A stretch of 64,000 nt of DNA from Pseudomonas putida S13.1.2 (GCF_000498395.2 NZ_CP010979.1:806001-870000), one strand, 5' to 3'; shown: positions 33,485 through 44,113, numbered from the stretch's first letter. Notes: generated by a model not told the origin, from the letters alone. Program-made: numbers and translations.

Positions 33485-34390
33485 ATGAGCGACCGGCATC
33501 CGATTCCGAACATCAACATCGGCCAGGTGTACGACCAGCGCTACAGCGACAGTGAGGTGCATTACGACCGGCTGGGCAACCTGGCGGGCTTTTTCGGGCG
33601 CAATATGCCGGTGCACCGGCATGACCGGTTCTTCCAGGTGCATTACGTGAAGTCGGGGACGGTGCGGGTGTATCTGGACGACCAGCAGTACATCGAGGCA
33701 GGGCCGATGTTCTTCCTCACACCGCCCACGGTCGCCCACGCGTTCGTCACCGAAGCTGACAGCGATGGGCATGTGCTGACCGTACGCCAGCAACTGGTGT
33801 GGCAACTGATCGAAGCCGATGCCAGCCTGCTGCCGGCAGGCATGCAGGTGCAGCCTGCCTGTGTGGCGCTGGGCAACCTGCCGGCCGAATTCAAGGCCGA
33901 GGCGCAGCGCCTGCAAGGCTGGCTGGAAGCGTTGAGCGACGAATTTGCCACGCAGCAACCGGGGCGCGAGGCAGCGCTGCAGTCGTTGACCCGGTTGATC
34001 ATGATCAGCTTGCTGCGCTTGTGCCCCCACTCGCTGGAATCGACCCCGGCGCGGCATGAAGACTTGAAGATCTTTCACCGTTTCAATGCGCTGATCGAAG
34101 CGCATTACCTGGAGCATTGGCCGCTGGCCCGCTACGCGCAGCAGATCGGCGTCACCGAGGCGCGGCTGAACGATGTATGCCGGCGCATCGCCGACCTGCC
34201 GTCCAAACGCCTGGTGCTGGAACGGCTGATGCAGGAGGCCAAGCGCTTGCTGTTGTTTTCCGGTAGCACGGCCAACGAAATCTGTTACCAGCTCGGCTTC
34301 AAGGACCCGGCCTATTTCAGCCGCTTCTTCAACCGCTACGCCAAGCTCACGCCCGGGGAGTACCGGCAGCGGCAGGCCGCATTGCAGTGA
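33485..34390 (+). CDS. hpaA: AraC-family activator HpaA
   Basis: Start set at ATG 33485 (MSDRHPIPNINIGQVYDQRYS), by similarity to E. coli HpaA; an in-frame ATG at 33440 would add 15 residues. The cupin-like N-terminal part (FFGRNMPVHRHDRFFQVHYVK, FLTPPTVAHAFVTEADSDGHVLTV) and the C-terminal HTH (IGVTEARLNDVCRRIADLPS, ICYQLGFKDPAYFSRFFNRY) follow HpaA closely. E. coli HpaA activates the hydroxylase genes on binding 4-hydroxyphenylacetate. Here it is far from those genes (23503), next to the meta-cleavage operon. Confidence 0.92.
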   Translation: MSDRHPIPNINIGQVYDQRYSDSEVHYDRLGNLAGFFGRNMPVHRHDRFFQVHYVKSGTVRVYLDDQQYIEAGPMFFLTPPTVAHAFVTEADSDGHVLTVRQQLVWQLIEADASLLPAGMQVQPACVALGNLPAEFKAEAQRLQGWLEALSDEFATQQPGREAALQSLTRLIMISLLRLCPHSLESTPARHEDLKIFHRFNALIEAHYLEHWPLARYAQQIGVTEARLNDVCRRIADLPSKRLVLERLMQEAKRLLLFSGSTANEICYQLGFKDPAYFSRFFNRYAKLTPGEYRQRQAALQ

Positions 34391-34544
34391 TATGGCCACG
34401 TTGGCTCACCCGGTTGCTGTTGTTGTTTGTACCGGATGGTGGCAGCTGGAGCGCGTGGCCTGAATGGGTTTTCCGTGGAACAGATTGCACTTTCCAGCCT
34501 GCATGCCCTTAAATTTGTGAATTGAGAAAACCACAGGCTTGACC

Positions 34545-34967
34545 ATGACCAAGACACAACCTTCGCTCACGCTCAGCCTTTTGCAGGCTCGCGAAGCCGC
34601 GATGGCATTTTTCAGGCCGCTGCTGAACGAGCACGACCTGACCGAGCAGCAATGGCGGGTAATCCGCATCCTCAAGCAGCAGGGTGAGCTGGAGAATTAC
34701 CAGCTGGCGGAGCTGGCCTGCATCCTCAAGCCGAGCATGACCGGGGTGCTGGGGCGATTGGAGCGCGACGGGCTGGTGCGGCGGCAAAAGGCGGCGCAGG
34801 ACCAGCGGCGGGTGTTCGTCAGCCTGACCGAAGGCGGGGAGGCGTGCTTTGCCTCGATGAAGGAAGGGATGGACGCCAACTACCAGAAGATTCAGGCGCA
34901 GTTTGGTGAAGAGAAGCTAAAACAGTTGATGGGGTTGTTGAATGACCTGAAGCGCATCGTGCCATAA
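34545..34967 (+). CDS. second HpaR-like MarR-family regulator
   Basis: Start at ATG 34545, with AGG 7 bases upstream; the TTG two codons earlier is less likely. At 140 residues it has the same length as hpaR (22267) and shares long identical stretches such as LTEQQWRVIRIL, QLAELACILKPSM and DQRRVF. It lies at the other end of the hpa cluster, after hpaA. It could bind the same operators, antagonise or replace HpaR, or answer a different inducer. Confidence 0.85.
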   Translation: MTKTQPSLTLSLLQAREAAMAFFRPLLNEHDLTEQQWRVIRILKQQGELENYQLAELACILKPSMTGVLGRLERDGLVRRQKAAQDQRRVFVSLTEGGEACFASMKEGMDANYQKIQAQFGEEKLKQLMGLLNDLKRIVP

Positions 34968-34992
34968 CGTTCTTCAGGCTTTGTGCGAGCTT

Positions 34993-35113
34993 CTGTAGGA
35001 GCGGCCTAGTGCCGCGAATGGGCTGCACAGCAGCCCCGGCGATTTCCGCGGCGAAGCTCAAATCCTGGGGCCGCTTCGCCGCCCATTCGCGGCACAAGGC
35101 CGCTCCTACAGGG
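34993..35113. repeat. long inverted repeat at convergent gene ends
   Basis: CTGTAGGAGCGGCCTAGTGC at the left is mirrored by GGCACAAGGCCGCTCCTACAG at the right, with ATGGGC/GCCCAT continuing the stem. It stands between the plus-strand MarR gene and the minus-strand ansB, as expected for a two-way transcription end. Confidence 0.87.
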
Positions 35114-35129
35114 GATGGCGGCGAGGTAC

Positions 35130-36424
<1,295 letters not shown>

Positions 36425-36572
36425 GGGCAGTGTTTCATTCGTAATTCCGAACAAGCATAGGAAAAGGTGTTCGGTTTTTCGGAAAAATCTGCATAATCGG
36501 CCACAGCAGTGCTTGGCCTCCGACAGCCAAACGGATTTGACAAACCGCGGTCCTGTTTCCATAGTTAGTCAA

Positions 36573-36586
36573 CGCAAACGTTTGCG
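36573..36586. promoter_or_regulatory. RbsR (LacI-family) operator
   Basis: Perfect 14-base palindrome CGCAAACGTTTGCG, 36 bases before the rbsB start. The central CG flanked by AAA/TTT is the classic LacI/PurR/RbsR operator form. RbsR is encoded within the same operon at 40153-41175. Confidence 0.85.
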
Positions 36587-36622
36587 ATCCGATAAAAAAC
36601 ACAAGATTCGGAGTCATCGTCC

Positions 36623-37582
36623 ATGAAACTGCCGTTCCCCGGTCGTCTGCTGGCCCTCGCTGTCGTTTCCTCCCTTACCCTCGCACTGCCCCTGTCTGCT
36701 GCCCACGCCGAAGACAAGCCCAAGGTCGCCCTGGTGATGAAGTCACTGGCCAACGAATTCTTCCGCACCATGGAAGACGGCGCCAAGGACTACCAGAAAG
36801 CCCACGCCGACGAGTTCGACCTGGTTGCCAACGGCATCAAGAACGAGACCGACACCGTCGAGCAGATTCGCATTGTCGAGCAGATGGTCAATGCCGGCGC
36901 CAAGGCGCTGGTGATTGCCCCGGCAGATTCCAAGGCGCTGGTGTCGGCGGTGCAGAAGGCCATGGCCCAGGGCGTGGTGGTGATCAACATCGACAACCGC
37001 CTGGACCCTGACCTGCTCAAGAGCAAAGGCATCAGCGTGCCCTTCGTCGGCCCTGACAACCGCAAGGGCGCGCGCCTGGTCGGCGACTACCTGGCAAGCC
37101 AGAAGCTGAAGGCCGGCGACCAGGTGGGCATCATCGAAGGCGTGCCGACCACCACCAACGCCCAGCAGCGTACCGCCGGTTTCAAGGACGCCATGGACGC
37201 CGCGCAGATGAAAATCGTCTCGGTCCTAAGCGGCAATTGGGAAATCGACAAAGGCAACGGCGTCGCCGCCGCCATGCTCAACGAATACCCCGACCTGAAG
37301 GCCCTGCTGGCCGGCAACGACAGCATGGCCCTGGGCGCCGTGTCGGCCGTGCGCGCCGCCGGCAAGGCCGGCCAGGTGCAAGTGGTGGGCTACGACAACA
37401 TCAACGCCATCAAGCCGATGCTTGCCGATGGTCGCGTGCTTGCCACCCTCGACCAGGCCGCCAGCCAGCAGGCGGTGTACGGCATTCAGGCTGCGCTGAA
37501 AATGGTCAAGGGCGAGAAACCGGATGTGGATGCCGACAACGTCATCCAGACCCCGGTCGAACTCATCACCAAAAAGCCCTGA
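36623..37582 (+). CDS. rbsB: ribose ABC transporter substrate-binding protein
   Basis: A 319-residue periplasmic protein with a signal peptide (MKLPFPGRLLALAVVSSLTL ... AHA). KVALVMKSLANEFFRTMEDGAK, VVVINIDNRLD and the LAGNDSMALGAV stretch match sugar-binding proteins of the RbsB family. First gene of rbsBACRKD, directly behind the RbsR palindrome. Confidence 0.93.
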   Translation: MKLPFPGRLLALAVVSSLTLALPLSAAHAEDKPKVALVMKSLANEFFRTMEDGAKDYQKAHADEFDLVANGIKNETDTVEQIRIVEQMVNAGAKALVIAPADSKALVSAVQKAMAQGVVVINIDNRLDPDLLKSKGISVPFVGPDNRKGARLVGDYLASQKLKAGDQVGIIEGVPTTTNAQQRTAGFKDAMDAAQMKIVSVLSGNWEIDKGNGVAAAMLNEYPDLKALLAGNDSMALGAVSAVRAAGKAGQVQVVGYDNINAIKPMLADGRVLATLDQAASQQAVYGIQAALKMVKGEKPDVDADNVIQTPVELITKKP

Positions 37583-37602
37583 CGGTGCCAGGAGAAACGG
37601 CC

Positions 37603-39156
37603 ATGCCTGCATCGGCCAATGAAGTGGTGCTGTCCGCCAGCGGCTTGGGCAAGACCTACGCCCAGCCCGTGCTCGGCGAGGTCAGCCTGAACCTGCGGGC
37701 CGGCGAAGTGCTGGCCCTGACCGGCGAGAACGGCGCGGGAAAAAGTACGTTGTCCAAGCTCATCAGCGGCCTGGAGGTGCCCACCACCGGGCACATGACC
37801 TACCGCGGCCAGGCCTACGCGCCCGGCAGCCGCAGCGTGGCCGAGCGCCTTGGGGTGCGCATGGTGATGCAGGAGCTGAACTTGCTGCCGACGCTGACCG
37901 TGGCGGAAAACCTGTTTCTCGACAACCTGCCCAGCCGCTTCGGCTGGATCAGCCAAAAGCGCCTGCGCCAGTTGGCCACCGCCGCCATGGCGCAGGTCGG
38001 GCTCGATGCCATCGACCCGGATACCCCGGTGGGCGAGCTGGGCATCGGCCATCAGCAGATGGTCGAGATTGCCCGCAACCTGATCGGTGACTGCCATGTA
38101 CTGATCTTCGACGAGCCCACTGCCATGCTCACTGCGCGCGAGGTGGAGTTGCTGTTTACCCAGATCGAGCGCCTGCGCGAGCGGGGCGTGGCCATCGTTT
38201 ATATCTCCCATCGTCTCGAAGAGTTACAGCGCGTGGCCCAACGCATCGTTGTACTGCGCGATGGCAAGCTGGTGTGCGACGAGCCGATCCAGCGCTACAG
38301 CAGCGCCGAACTGGTCAACCTGATGGTCGGCCGCGAGCTGGGCGAGCATATCGACCTGGGTCGTCGACAGATCGGTGCGCCGCTGCTCAAGGTCGACAAA
38401 CTCAGCCGTGCTGACAAGGTGCGCGAAGTGTCGTTTGAGGTCAGGGCAGGGGAGATCTTTGGCATCTCCGGCCTGATCGGCGCCGGCCGTACCGAGCTGT
38501 TGCGCCTGATCTACGGTGCCGATCGCGCCGACAGTGGCAGCATCGCGCTGGGCCAGCCGCCGCAGGCGGTAAGCATCGACTCGCCCAAGGCCGCAGTGCG
38601 GGCCGGTATCGCGCTCATCACCGAAGACCGCAAAGGCGAGGGCCTGCTGCTGACGCAGTCGATCAGCGCCAACATCGCCTTGGGCAACCTGGGTGCGGTA
38701 TCGCGGGCGGGCGTGCTCGATGGCGAGGCGGAACAGGCCTTGGCCGAGCGCCAGATCCAGGCCATGCGCATTCGCAGTGCTGGCGCGCAGCAAGTGGTGG
38801 GCGAGCTGTCTGGCGGCAATCAGCAGAAGGTGGTGATAGGCCGCTGGCTGGAGCGCGACTGCCAGGTGCTGCTGTTCGACGAGCCCACCCGGGGCATCGA
38901 CGTGGGTGCCAAATTCGACATCTACGGCCTGCTGGCCGAGCTGGCGCGCCAAGGCAAGGCACTGGTAGTGGTGTCCAGCGACCTGCGTGAGCTGATGCTG
39001 ATCTGCGACCGCATCGCCGTGCTGTCGGCCGGCCGCCTGATCGACACCTTTGAACGTGACCATTGGAGCCAGGACCAGCTGCTTGCTGCCGCTTTTGCCG
39101 GTTATCAGAAACGTGACGCACTGCTGCACGATGCAGCCCCCAGGATGGATGCATGA
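37603..39156 (+). CDS. rbsA: ribose ABC transporter ATP-binding protein
   Basis: Start at ATG 37603 (MPASANEVVLSAS) with GGAGAA upstream; the longer open frame overlaps rbsB and is rejected. 517 residues with two nucleotide-binding domains: the first has Walker A GENGAGKST and LIFDEPTAML, the second the degenerate Walker A GLIGAGRTE and signature ELSGGNQQK with LLFDEPTRGID. This tandem form is standard for RbsA/MglA. Confidence 0.95.
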   Translation: MPASANEVVLSASGLGKTYAQPVLGEVSLNLRAGEVLALTGENGAGKSTLSKLISGLEVPTTGHMTYRGQAYAPGSRSVAERLGVRMVMQELNLLPTLTVAENLFLDNLPSRFGWISQKRLRQLATAAMAQVGLDAIDPDTPVGELGIGHQQMVEIARNLIGDCHVLIFDEPTAMLTAREVELLFTQIERLRERGVAIVYISHRLEELQRVAQRIVVLRDGKLVCDEPIQRYSSAELVNLMVGRELGEHIDLGRRQIGAPLLKVDKLSRADKVREVSFEVRAGEIFGISGLIGAGRTELLRLIYGADRADSGSIALGQPPQAVSIDSPKAAVRAGIALITEDRKGEGLLLTQSISANIALGNLGAVSRAGVLDGEAEQALAERQIQAMRIRSAGAQQVVGELSGGNQQKVVIGRWLERDCQVLLFDEPTRGIDVGAKFDIYGLLAELARQGKALVVVSSDLRELMLICDRIAVLSAGRLIDTFERDHWSQDQLLAAAFAGYQKRDALLHDAAPRMDA

Positions 39157-40148
39157 AAACCTCCCCGCTGGACACTCAAGGCGCCACCCCGGTGCGCCGC
39201 AGCGGCACGTACTTTGGCCTGGGCACCTACCTTGGCCTGGCCGGCGCCTTGCTGGCGATGATCGTGCTGTTCTCGTTCTTAAGCAGCCACTTCTGGTCGT
39301 ACAGCACCTTCAGCACCCTGGCCAATCAGATCCCCGACCTGATGGTACTGGCCGTGGGCATGACCTTTGTGCTGATTATCGGCGGTATCGACCTGTCGGT
39401 GGGCTCGGTGCTGGCCTTGGCTGCTTCTGCAGTGAGTGTGGCGATTCTTGGCTGGGGCTGGGGCGTGCTGCCGTCGGCGCTGCTGGGCATGGCTGTGGCC
39501 GCGCTGGCCGGCAGCATCACCGGTGGCGTTACCGTGGCTTGGCGTATTCCCTCGTTCATCGTCTCGCTCGGGGTGCTGGAAATGGCCCGCGGCCTGGCCT
39601 ACCAGCTCACCGACTCGCGCACCGCCTACATCGGCGATGCCTACGCCTGGTTCTCCAACCCGGTTGCCTTCGGTATTTCGCCAGCGTTCATCATCGCCTT
39701 GCTGGTGATTGTGCTGGCCCACCTGGTGCTGACCCGCACGGTGTTCGGCCGTTACCTGATCGGCATTGGTACCAACGAAGAGGCCGTGCGCCTGGCTGGC
39801 ATCGACCCGCGCCCATACAAAGTGCTGGTGTTCGCCCTGATGGGGTTGCTGGCAGGCCTGGCTGCGCTGTTCCAGATTTCGCGCCTGGAAGCAGCCGACC
39901 CCAACGCCGGCTCCGGCCTGGAGCTGCAAGTTATCGCCGCCGTGGTAATTGGCGGCACCAGCCTGATGGGCGGGCGTGGCTCGGTCATCAGCACCTTTTT
40001 TGGCGTACTGATCATTTCCGTATTGGCGGCCGGGCTGGCGCAAATTGGCGCCAGCGAGCCGACCAAACGCATCATCACCGGGGCGGTGATCGTCATCGCC
40101 GTGGTGCTCGACACTTACCGTAGCCGGCGTGCAGGCCGGCGGAACTGA
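39153..40148 (+). CDS. rbsC: ribose ABC transporter permease
   Basis: A 331-residue inner-membrane permease with about 8-10 segments. LAVGMTFVLIIGGIDLSVGSVLAL and AAVVIGGTSLMGGRGSVISTFFGVLII are RbsC family marks. The start overlaps the rbsA stop by 4 bases (ATGA). Confidence 0.94.
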   Translation: MKTSPLDTQGATPVRRSGTYFGLGTYLGLAGALLAMIVLFSFLSSHFWSYSTFSTLANQIPDLMVLAVGMTFVLIIGGIDLSVGSVLALAASAVSVAILGWGWGVLPSALLGMAVAALAGSITGGVTVAWRIPSFIVSLGVLEMARGLAYQLTDSRTAYIGDAYAWFSNPVAFGISPAFIIALLVIVLAHLVLTRTVFGRYLIGIGTNEEAVRLAGIDPRPYKVLVFALMGLLAGLAALFQISRLEAADPNAGSGLELQVIAAVVIGGTSLMGGRGSVISTFFGVLIISVLAAGLAQIGASEPTKRIITGAVIVIAVVLDTYRSRRAGRRN

Positions 40149-40152
40149 CACT

Positions 40153-41175
40153 ATGGCAACCATCAAAGACGTCGCGGCATTGGCGGGCATTTCCTACACC
40201 ACCGTGTCCCATGTATTGAACAAGACCCGCCCGGTGAGCGAACACGTGCGGCAGAAGGTTGAAGCCGCCATTATCGAGCTGGACTACGTGCCCAGCGCTG
40301 TGGCGCGCTCACTCAAGGCGCGCAGCACAGCCACCATCGGCCTGCTGGTGCCCAACAGCGTCAACCCGTACTTCGCCGAGCTGGCAAGGGGCATTGAAGA
40401 CGCTTGCGAACGCAACGGCTATTGCGTGATTTTGTGCAACTCCGACGACAACCCACAGAAGCAGCGCAGTTACCTGCGTGTGCTGCTGGAAAAGCGCATC
40501 GATGGCCTGGTGGTGGCCTCGGTGGGCCAGGACAGCGACCTGCTGCAAAGCCTGGCCTGCGTGCGCACGCCGATGGTGATCGTCGACCGTGAGCTGGAAG
40601 GCGTGGATGCCGACCTGGTGCGCATCGACCACGAGCACGGCGCCTACCTGGCCACCCAGCATCTGCTGGAGCTTGGCCACCGCGATGTCGCCTATATTGG
40701 CGGCCCTGCAGAAACCGGGGTTACCCAGTTGCGCCTGAACGGCTTCCGCCGTGCCATGGCCGAAGCCGGCGTGCCGGTGCTGGGCAGCCGTGTGCTGCAC
40801 TGCGACTTCACCAGCCCAGGTGGGCACGCAGCAGCGGCGCAGGTGCTGGAGGGCAAACGGCCCACGGCGATTTTTGCCGGCAACGACATGATCGGCTTTG
40901 GCGTGCTGCGTGCTGCAGCCGAACGCAATATCAGCGTACCGGGCGAGCTGTCGGTGATCGGTTTCGACGACATCGAGCTCAGCCGCTATGTGTACCCGCC
41001 GCTGACCACGGTAGGCCAGTCGATTCGCGAGCTGGGCGAAAGCGCCGCCTCGCTGCTGCTGTCGCGCATCGGCACACCCCGCCACGGTGCGGCGGAGCAA
41101 CGCATCGTTGCCCCGCGCATCGTGCTGCGTGAGTCCACCGGGCCGCGCCCGGACCTGTTCAACGATTACCGCTAA
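40153..41175 (+). CDS. rbsR: ribose operon repressor, LacI family
   Basis: Start at ATG 40153 (MATIKDVAALAGISYTTVSHVLN), the usual LacI headpiece; the frame is open 8 codons further upstream. The 340 residues continue with the hinge YVPSAVARSLK and a sugar-binding core (GLLVPNSVNPYFAELARG, FAGNDMIGFGVL). It would bind the CGCAAACGTTTGCG site before rbsB and be released by ribose. Its location inside the operon gives autoregulation. Confidence 0.94.
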   Translation: MATIKDVAALAGISYTTVSHVLNKTRPVSEHVRQKVEAAIIELDYVPSAVARSLKARSTATIGLLVPNSVNPYFAELARGIEDACERNGYCVILCNSDDNPQKQRSYLRVLLEKRIDGLVVASVGQDSDLLQSLACVRTPMVIVDRELEGVDADLVRIDHEHGAYLATQHLLELGHRDVAYIGGPAETGVTQLRLNGFRRAMAEAGVPVLGSRVLHCDFTSPGGHAAAAQVLEGKRPTAIFAGNDMIGFGVLRAAAERNISVPGELSVIGFDDIELSRYVYPPLTTVGQSIRELGESAASLLLSRIGTPRHGAAEQRIVAPRIVLRESTGPRPDLFNDYR

Positions 41176-41190
41176 CGCTAAGGAAACGTC

Positions 41191-42099
41191 ATGAATGCCA
41201 AGGTTGTGGTGGTCGGCAGCCTCAATATGGACCTGGTGGCCCGCGCCCAGCGCCTGCCCCGGGCCGGCGAAACACTCCCCGGCGAAAGCTTTTTCACCGT
41301 GCCGGGCGGCAAGGGCGCCAACCAGGCCGTGGCGGTGGCACGGCTGGGCGGCAGCGTGGCGATGATCGGCAACGTGGGTGACGATGACTATGGCCGGCAA
41401 CTGCATCGGGCCCTGTATGTCGAGGGCATCGACTGCCAGGGCGTCAGCACCTGCCCAGGGGTGTCCAGCGGTGTGGCACTGATTACCGTGGATGCTGCCA
41501 GCCAGAACTGCATCGTCATCATTCCTGGCGGCAACGGCCTGCTGACGCCGCAGTCGGTACAGCGCTTCGATGCCTTGTTACAGGCTGCCGAGGTGGTCAT
41601 CTGCCAGCTGGAAGTGCCAACCGACACCGTGGCCTGGACACTGGCCAGGGCCCGTGAGCTGGGCAAGCAGGTAATCCTGAACCCGGCGCCGGCCACCGGC
41701 CCCTTGCCGGCGGACTGGTTTGCGTGCATCGATTACCTCACGCCTAACGAAAGCGAGGCCGAAGCCCTGACCGGGGTGGCAGTCACTGACCAGGACAGTG
41801 CCCGGCGTGCTGGCGAGCGCTTGCTACAGCTGGGGGCGGGTAAAGTGATCATCACCCTGGGGGCGCAAGGGGCCTTGCTGATTACTGCGCAGGGCCATCG
41901 GCACTATCCGGCGCCGGTGGTGCAACCGCTGGACACCACCGCTGCTGGCGATACCTTCATTGGTGGCTTTGCTGCCGGGCTGGTGCGGGGGCTGGAGGAG
42001 GGCGAGGCCATTGCCTTTGGCCAGCGCGCCGCCGCCTTGTCGGTTACCCGTGCCGGTGCCCAGCCGTCGATTCCTTACCTGGCGGAGCTGGCCCCATGA
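41191..42099 (+). CDS. rbsK: ribokinase
   Basis: A 302-residue PfkB-family kinase. [22 protein letters not shown] and [19 protein letters not shown] form the N-terminal sugar site; the C-terminal [16 protein letters not shown] carries the catalytic Asp and anion hole. It phosphorylates ribose at O5. Confidence 0.95.
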   Translation: MNAKVVVVGSLNMDLVARAQRLPRAGETLPGESFFTVPGGKGANQAVAVARLGGSVAMIGNVGDDDYGRQLHRALYVEGIDCQGVSTCPGVSSGVALITVDAASQNCIVIIPGGNGLLTPQSVQRFDALLQAAEVVICQLEVPTDTVAWTLARARELGKQVILNPAPATGPLPADWFACIDYLTPNESEAEALTGVAVTDQDSARRAGERLLQLGAGKVIITLGAQGALLITAQGHRHYPAPVVQPLDTTAAGDTFIGGFAAGLVRGLEEGEAIAFGQRAAALSVTRAGAQPSIPYLAELAP

Positions 42100-42494
42100 A
42101 GAAAACCCCGTTGCTGAACGTTGCCCTGTCGCGGGTCATTGCCGGCATGGGGCATGGCGATATCCTGGTGATCGGCGATGCCGGGCTGCCGGTGCCACCG
42201 GGCGTGGAGCTGATCGACCTGGCCATCACCCCCGGCCTGCCGGATTTCGCCAGCGTGTTGCGGGTAGTGCTGAGCGAGTTGCAGGTAGAACGGCATGTGC
42301 TGGCTGAAGAAATGCAGAAAGTGGTGCCGCCCGGGCTGGTCGAGATCGAGCGGCTGAAGGGCAAGCTGGGCAAGCGCGAATGGCTGAGCCATGAAGATTT
42401 CAAGGTGCTGTCGCGCAGTGCCCGCGCGGTGGTGCGTACCGGTGAATGCCAGCCTTACAGCAACATCGCCCTCATCTCCGGCGTCACCTTCTGA
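42096..42494 (+). CDS. rbsD: D-ribose pyranase
   Basis: A 132-residue RbsD/FucU-fold protein; the start overlaps the rbsK stop (ATGA). [22 protein letters not shown] carries the active-site His of the family, and [22 protein letters not shown] is the typical C-terminus. It interconverts pyranose and furanose ribose before phosphorylation. Confidence 0.95.
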   Translation: MKKTPLLNVALSRVIAGMGHGDILVIGDAGLPVPPGVELIDLAITPGLPDFASVLRVVLSELQVERHVLAEEMQKVVPPGLVEIERLKGKLGKREWLSHEDFKVLSRSARAVVRTGECQPYSNIALISGVTF

Positions 42495-42496
42495 AG

Positions 42497-42617
42497 GCGG
42501 GGGCTATGCCCCCGATCGCCGGCAAGCCAGCTCCCACAGGGATGTCACCAGCCTTGAAGGCGGCGCTGTACCTGTAGGAGCTGGCTTGCCGGCGATTGGG
42601 CCGCACTGCGGCCCCGG
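42497..42617. repeat. REP-like inverted repeat after rbsD
   Basis: ATCGCCGGCAAGCCAGCTCC and its mirror GGAGCTGGCTTGCCGGCGAT, flanked by GGGGGC/GCCCCC-type sequences. A third sequence class of palindromic repeat in this window, standing between rbsD and the nucleoside hydrolase gene. Confidence 0.83.
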
Positions 42618-42652
42618 AACCCTCTACCTAGGCAACAGGAGTGCCCCCCCCC

Positions 42653-43654
42653 ATGCTCAAACCCCTGCTACAAGGAATCGCCTTCATGGCCACAGCCACC
42701 ACCCTGCAGGCCGCCCCCATCGACCTGATCATCGACACCGACCCCGGCGCCGACGATGTGGTCGCGCTGTTCCTGGCCATGGCCTCGCCCGACGAACTCA
42801 CTATCCGCGCCATCACCACCGTGGCCGGCAACGTGCGCCTGGATAAAACCTCGCGCAACGCCCGCCTGGCCTGCGAATGGGCGGGGCGCGAAGACATCCC
42901 CGTGTACGCCGGCGCCGGCCGCCCACTGGTGCGCGCGCCGATCTACGCCGCCGACGTTCATGGCGAAGAAGGCCTTACCGGTATTCAGGTGCACGAGCCC
43001 AAAACCCCTCTGGCCCAAGGCAATGCCGTGCAATACCTGGTCGACACCCTCGGCACAGCCAAACCGCACAGCATCACTGTCGCTATGCTTGGCCCACAAA
43101 CCAACCTGGCCCTGGCGTTGATCCAGCGGCCGGACATCGCCAAGGGCATCAAGGAGGTGGTGGTCATGGGCGGTGCCCATTTCAACGGCGGCAACATCAC
43201 CCCGGTGGCGGAATTCAACCTGTACGCCGACCCGCACGCTGCAGAAGTGGTGCTGGCCAGCGGCGTGCAACTCACCTACCTGCCGCTGGACGTCACCCAC
43301 AAGCTGCTGACCAGCGACGCCCGCCTGAAACAACTGGCAGCCGTGAACAATCAGGCCAGCAAGCGCGTGGTCGATATTCTCAATGCCTACATCACCCACG
43401 ACATGGACCTGTACGGCATGCCCGGCGGCCCGGTGCATGACGCCAGCGTCATTGCCTATCTGTTAAAGCCTGAGCTGTTCAGTGGCCGGCGCATTCACAT
43501 GAGCATCGACAGCCGCGAAGGCCCAACTTTTGGCCAGACCGTTGCCGACTGGTACGGCGTACTCAAGCAGCCGGCGAATGTGCTGTGGGTGGAGCAGGGC
43601 GATGCCCAGGGGCTGTTCGACCTGCTCAGCGCCCGTCTGGCGCGATTGGAATAG
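42653..43654 (+). CDS. exported inosine-uridine-type nucleoside hydrolase
   Basis: 333 residues from ATG 42653. IDLIIDTDPGADDVVALF is the Ca-binding DxDxxxDD motif of nucleoside N-ribohydrolases, and GGPVHDASVIAYLL near the end supplies the second metal/His block. The first ~24 residues (MLKPLLQGIAFMATATTLQA) form a signal peptide, so the enzyme should act in the periplasm, releasing ribose close to RbsB. Nine consecutive C bases (42644-42652) separate the AGGAG site from the start codon; a GTG four codons earlier is an alternative start. Confidence 0.88.
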   Translation: MLKPLLQGIAFMATATTLQAAPIDLIIDTDPGADDVVALFLAMASPDELTIRAITTVAGNVRLDKTSRNARLACEWAGREDIPVYAGAGRPLVRAPIYAADVHGEEGLTGIQVHEPKTPLAQGNAVQYLVDTLGTAKPHSITVAMLGPQTNLALALIQRPDIAKGIKEVVVMGGAHFNGGNITPVAEFNLYADPHAAEVVLASGVQLTYLPLDVTHKLLTSDARLKQLAAVNNQASKRVVDILNAYITHDMDLYGMPGGPVHDASVIAYLLKPELFSGRRIHMSIDSREGPTFGQTVADWYGVLKQPANVLWVEQGDAQGLFDLLSARLARLE

Positions 43655-43838
43655 CCGCGTGCGGCGCGTAGCGCTCGAACACCTGGTCGATGAAGCTGCG
43701 TGCCGCCTCGGCACCGTTGTCGCGTACCAACAGGTCAATGGCGATCAACAGCAATTCTTCCGGTGTGCCAGGGCTGTACGCGCTCTGGCCCTCCGCCCAT
43801 TTGACCTTGATGTCGGCATCGATGCTGTGGGTACTCAT
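43626..43838 (-). CDS. small conserved hypothetical protein
   Basis: Start at ATG 43838 (MSTHSIDADIKVKWAEGQSA); the upstream frame is not protein-like. The 70-residue acidic protein (ELLLIAIDLLVRDNGAEAARSFIDQVFERY) has no signal or membrane segment. Its end overlaps the end of the convergent nucleoside hydrolase gene by 29 bases. I do not recognise the family. Confidence 0.65.
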   Translation of the reverse strand: MSTHSIDADIKVKWAEGQSAYSPGTPEELLLIAIDLLVRDNGAEAARSFIDQVFERYAPHAAIPIAPDGR

Positions 43839-44113
43839 GAAAAGCTCTCGCTTGGGGCCCGGTACGGAAGGGTGAACACCTGACCCTGGTGTTCGATGGA
43901 GGCGGGATGCGCTCCACTTCTTGCAGCAAATCATGGCTTTGCGCCAGTGACCGTGCGCGCTAAGCATATGGCAAACGCGGTGGGTTGTGCAAAATCCAGT
44001 CACGATTGCTTTTCGCCTCGGTGCTAGAGTTCAGGCAGACTTGACCGGTTTTGCAACAAATACCCAGCGGAGCTGTCGGAACAGACAGTTCCCGGACCCA
44101 TTTAGGAGGCTTC

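Noticed and set aside
39050..40123. 357-codon plus-strand open frame over rbsC
   Set aside because: Out of frame with rbsC, Arg/Gly/His-rich, and begins inside rbsA; shadow.
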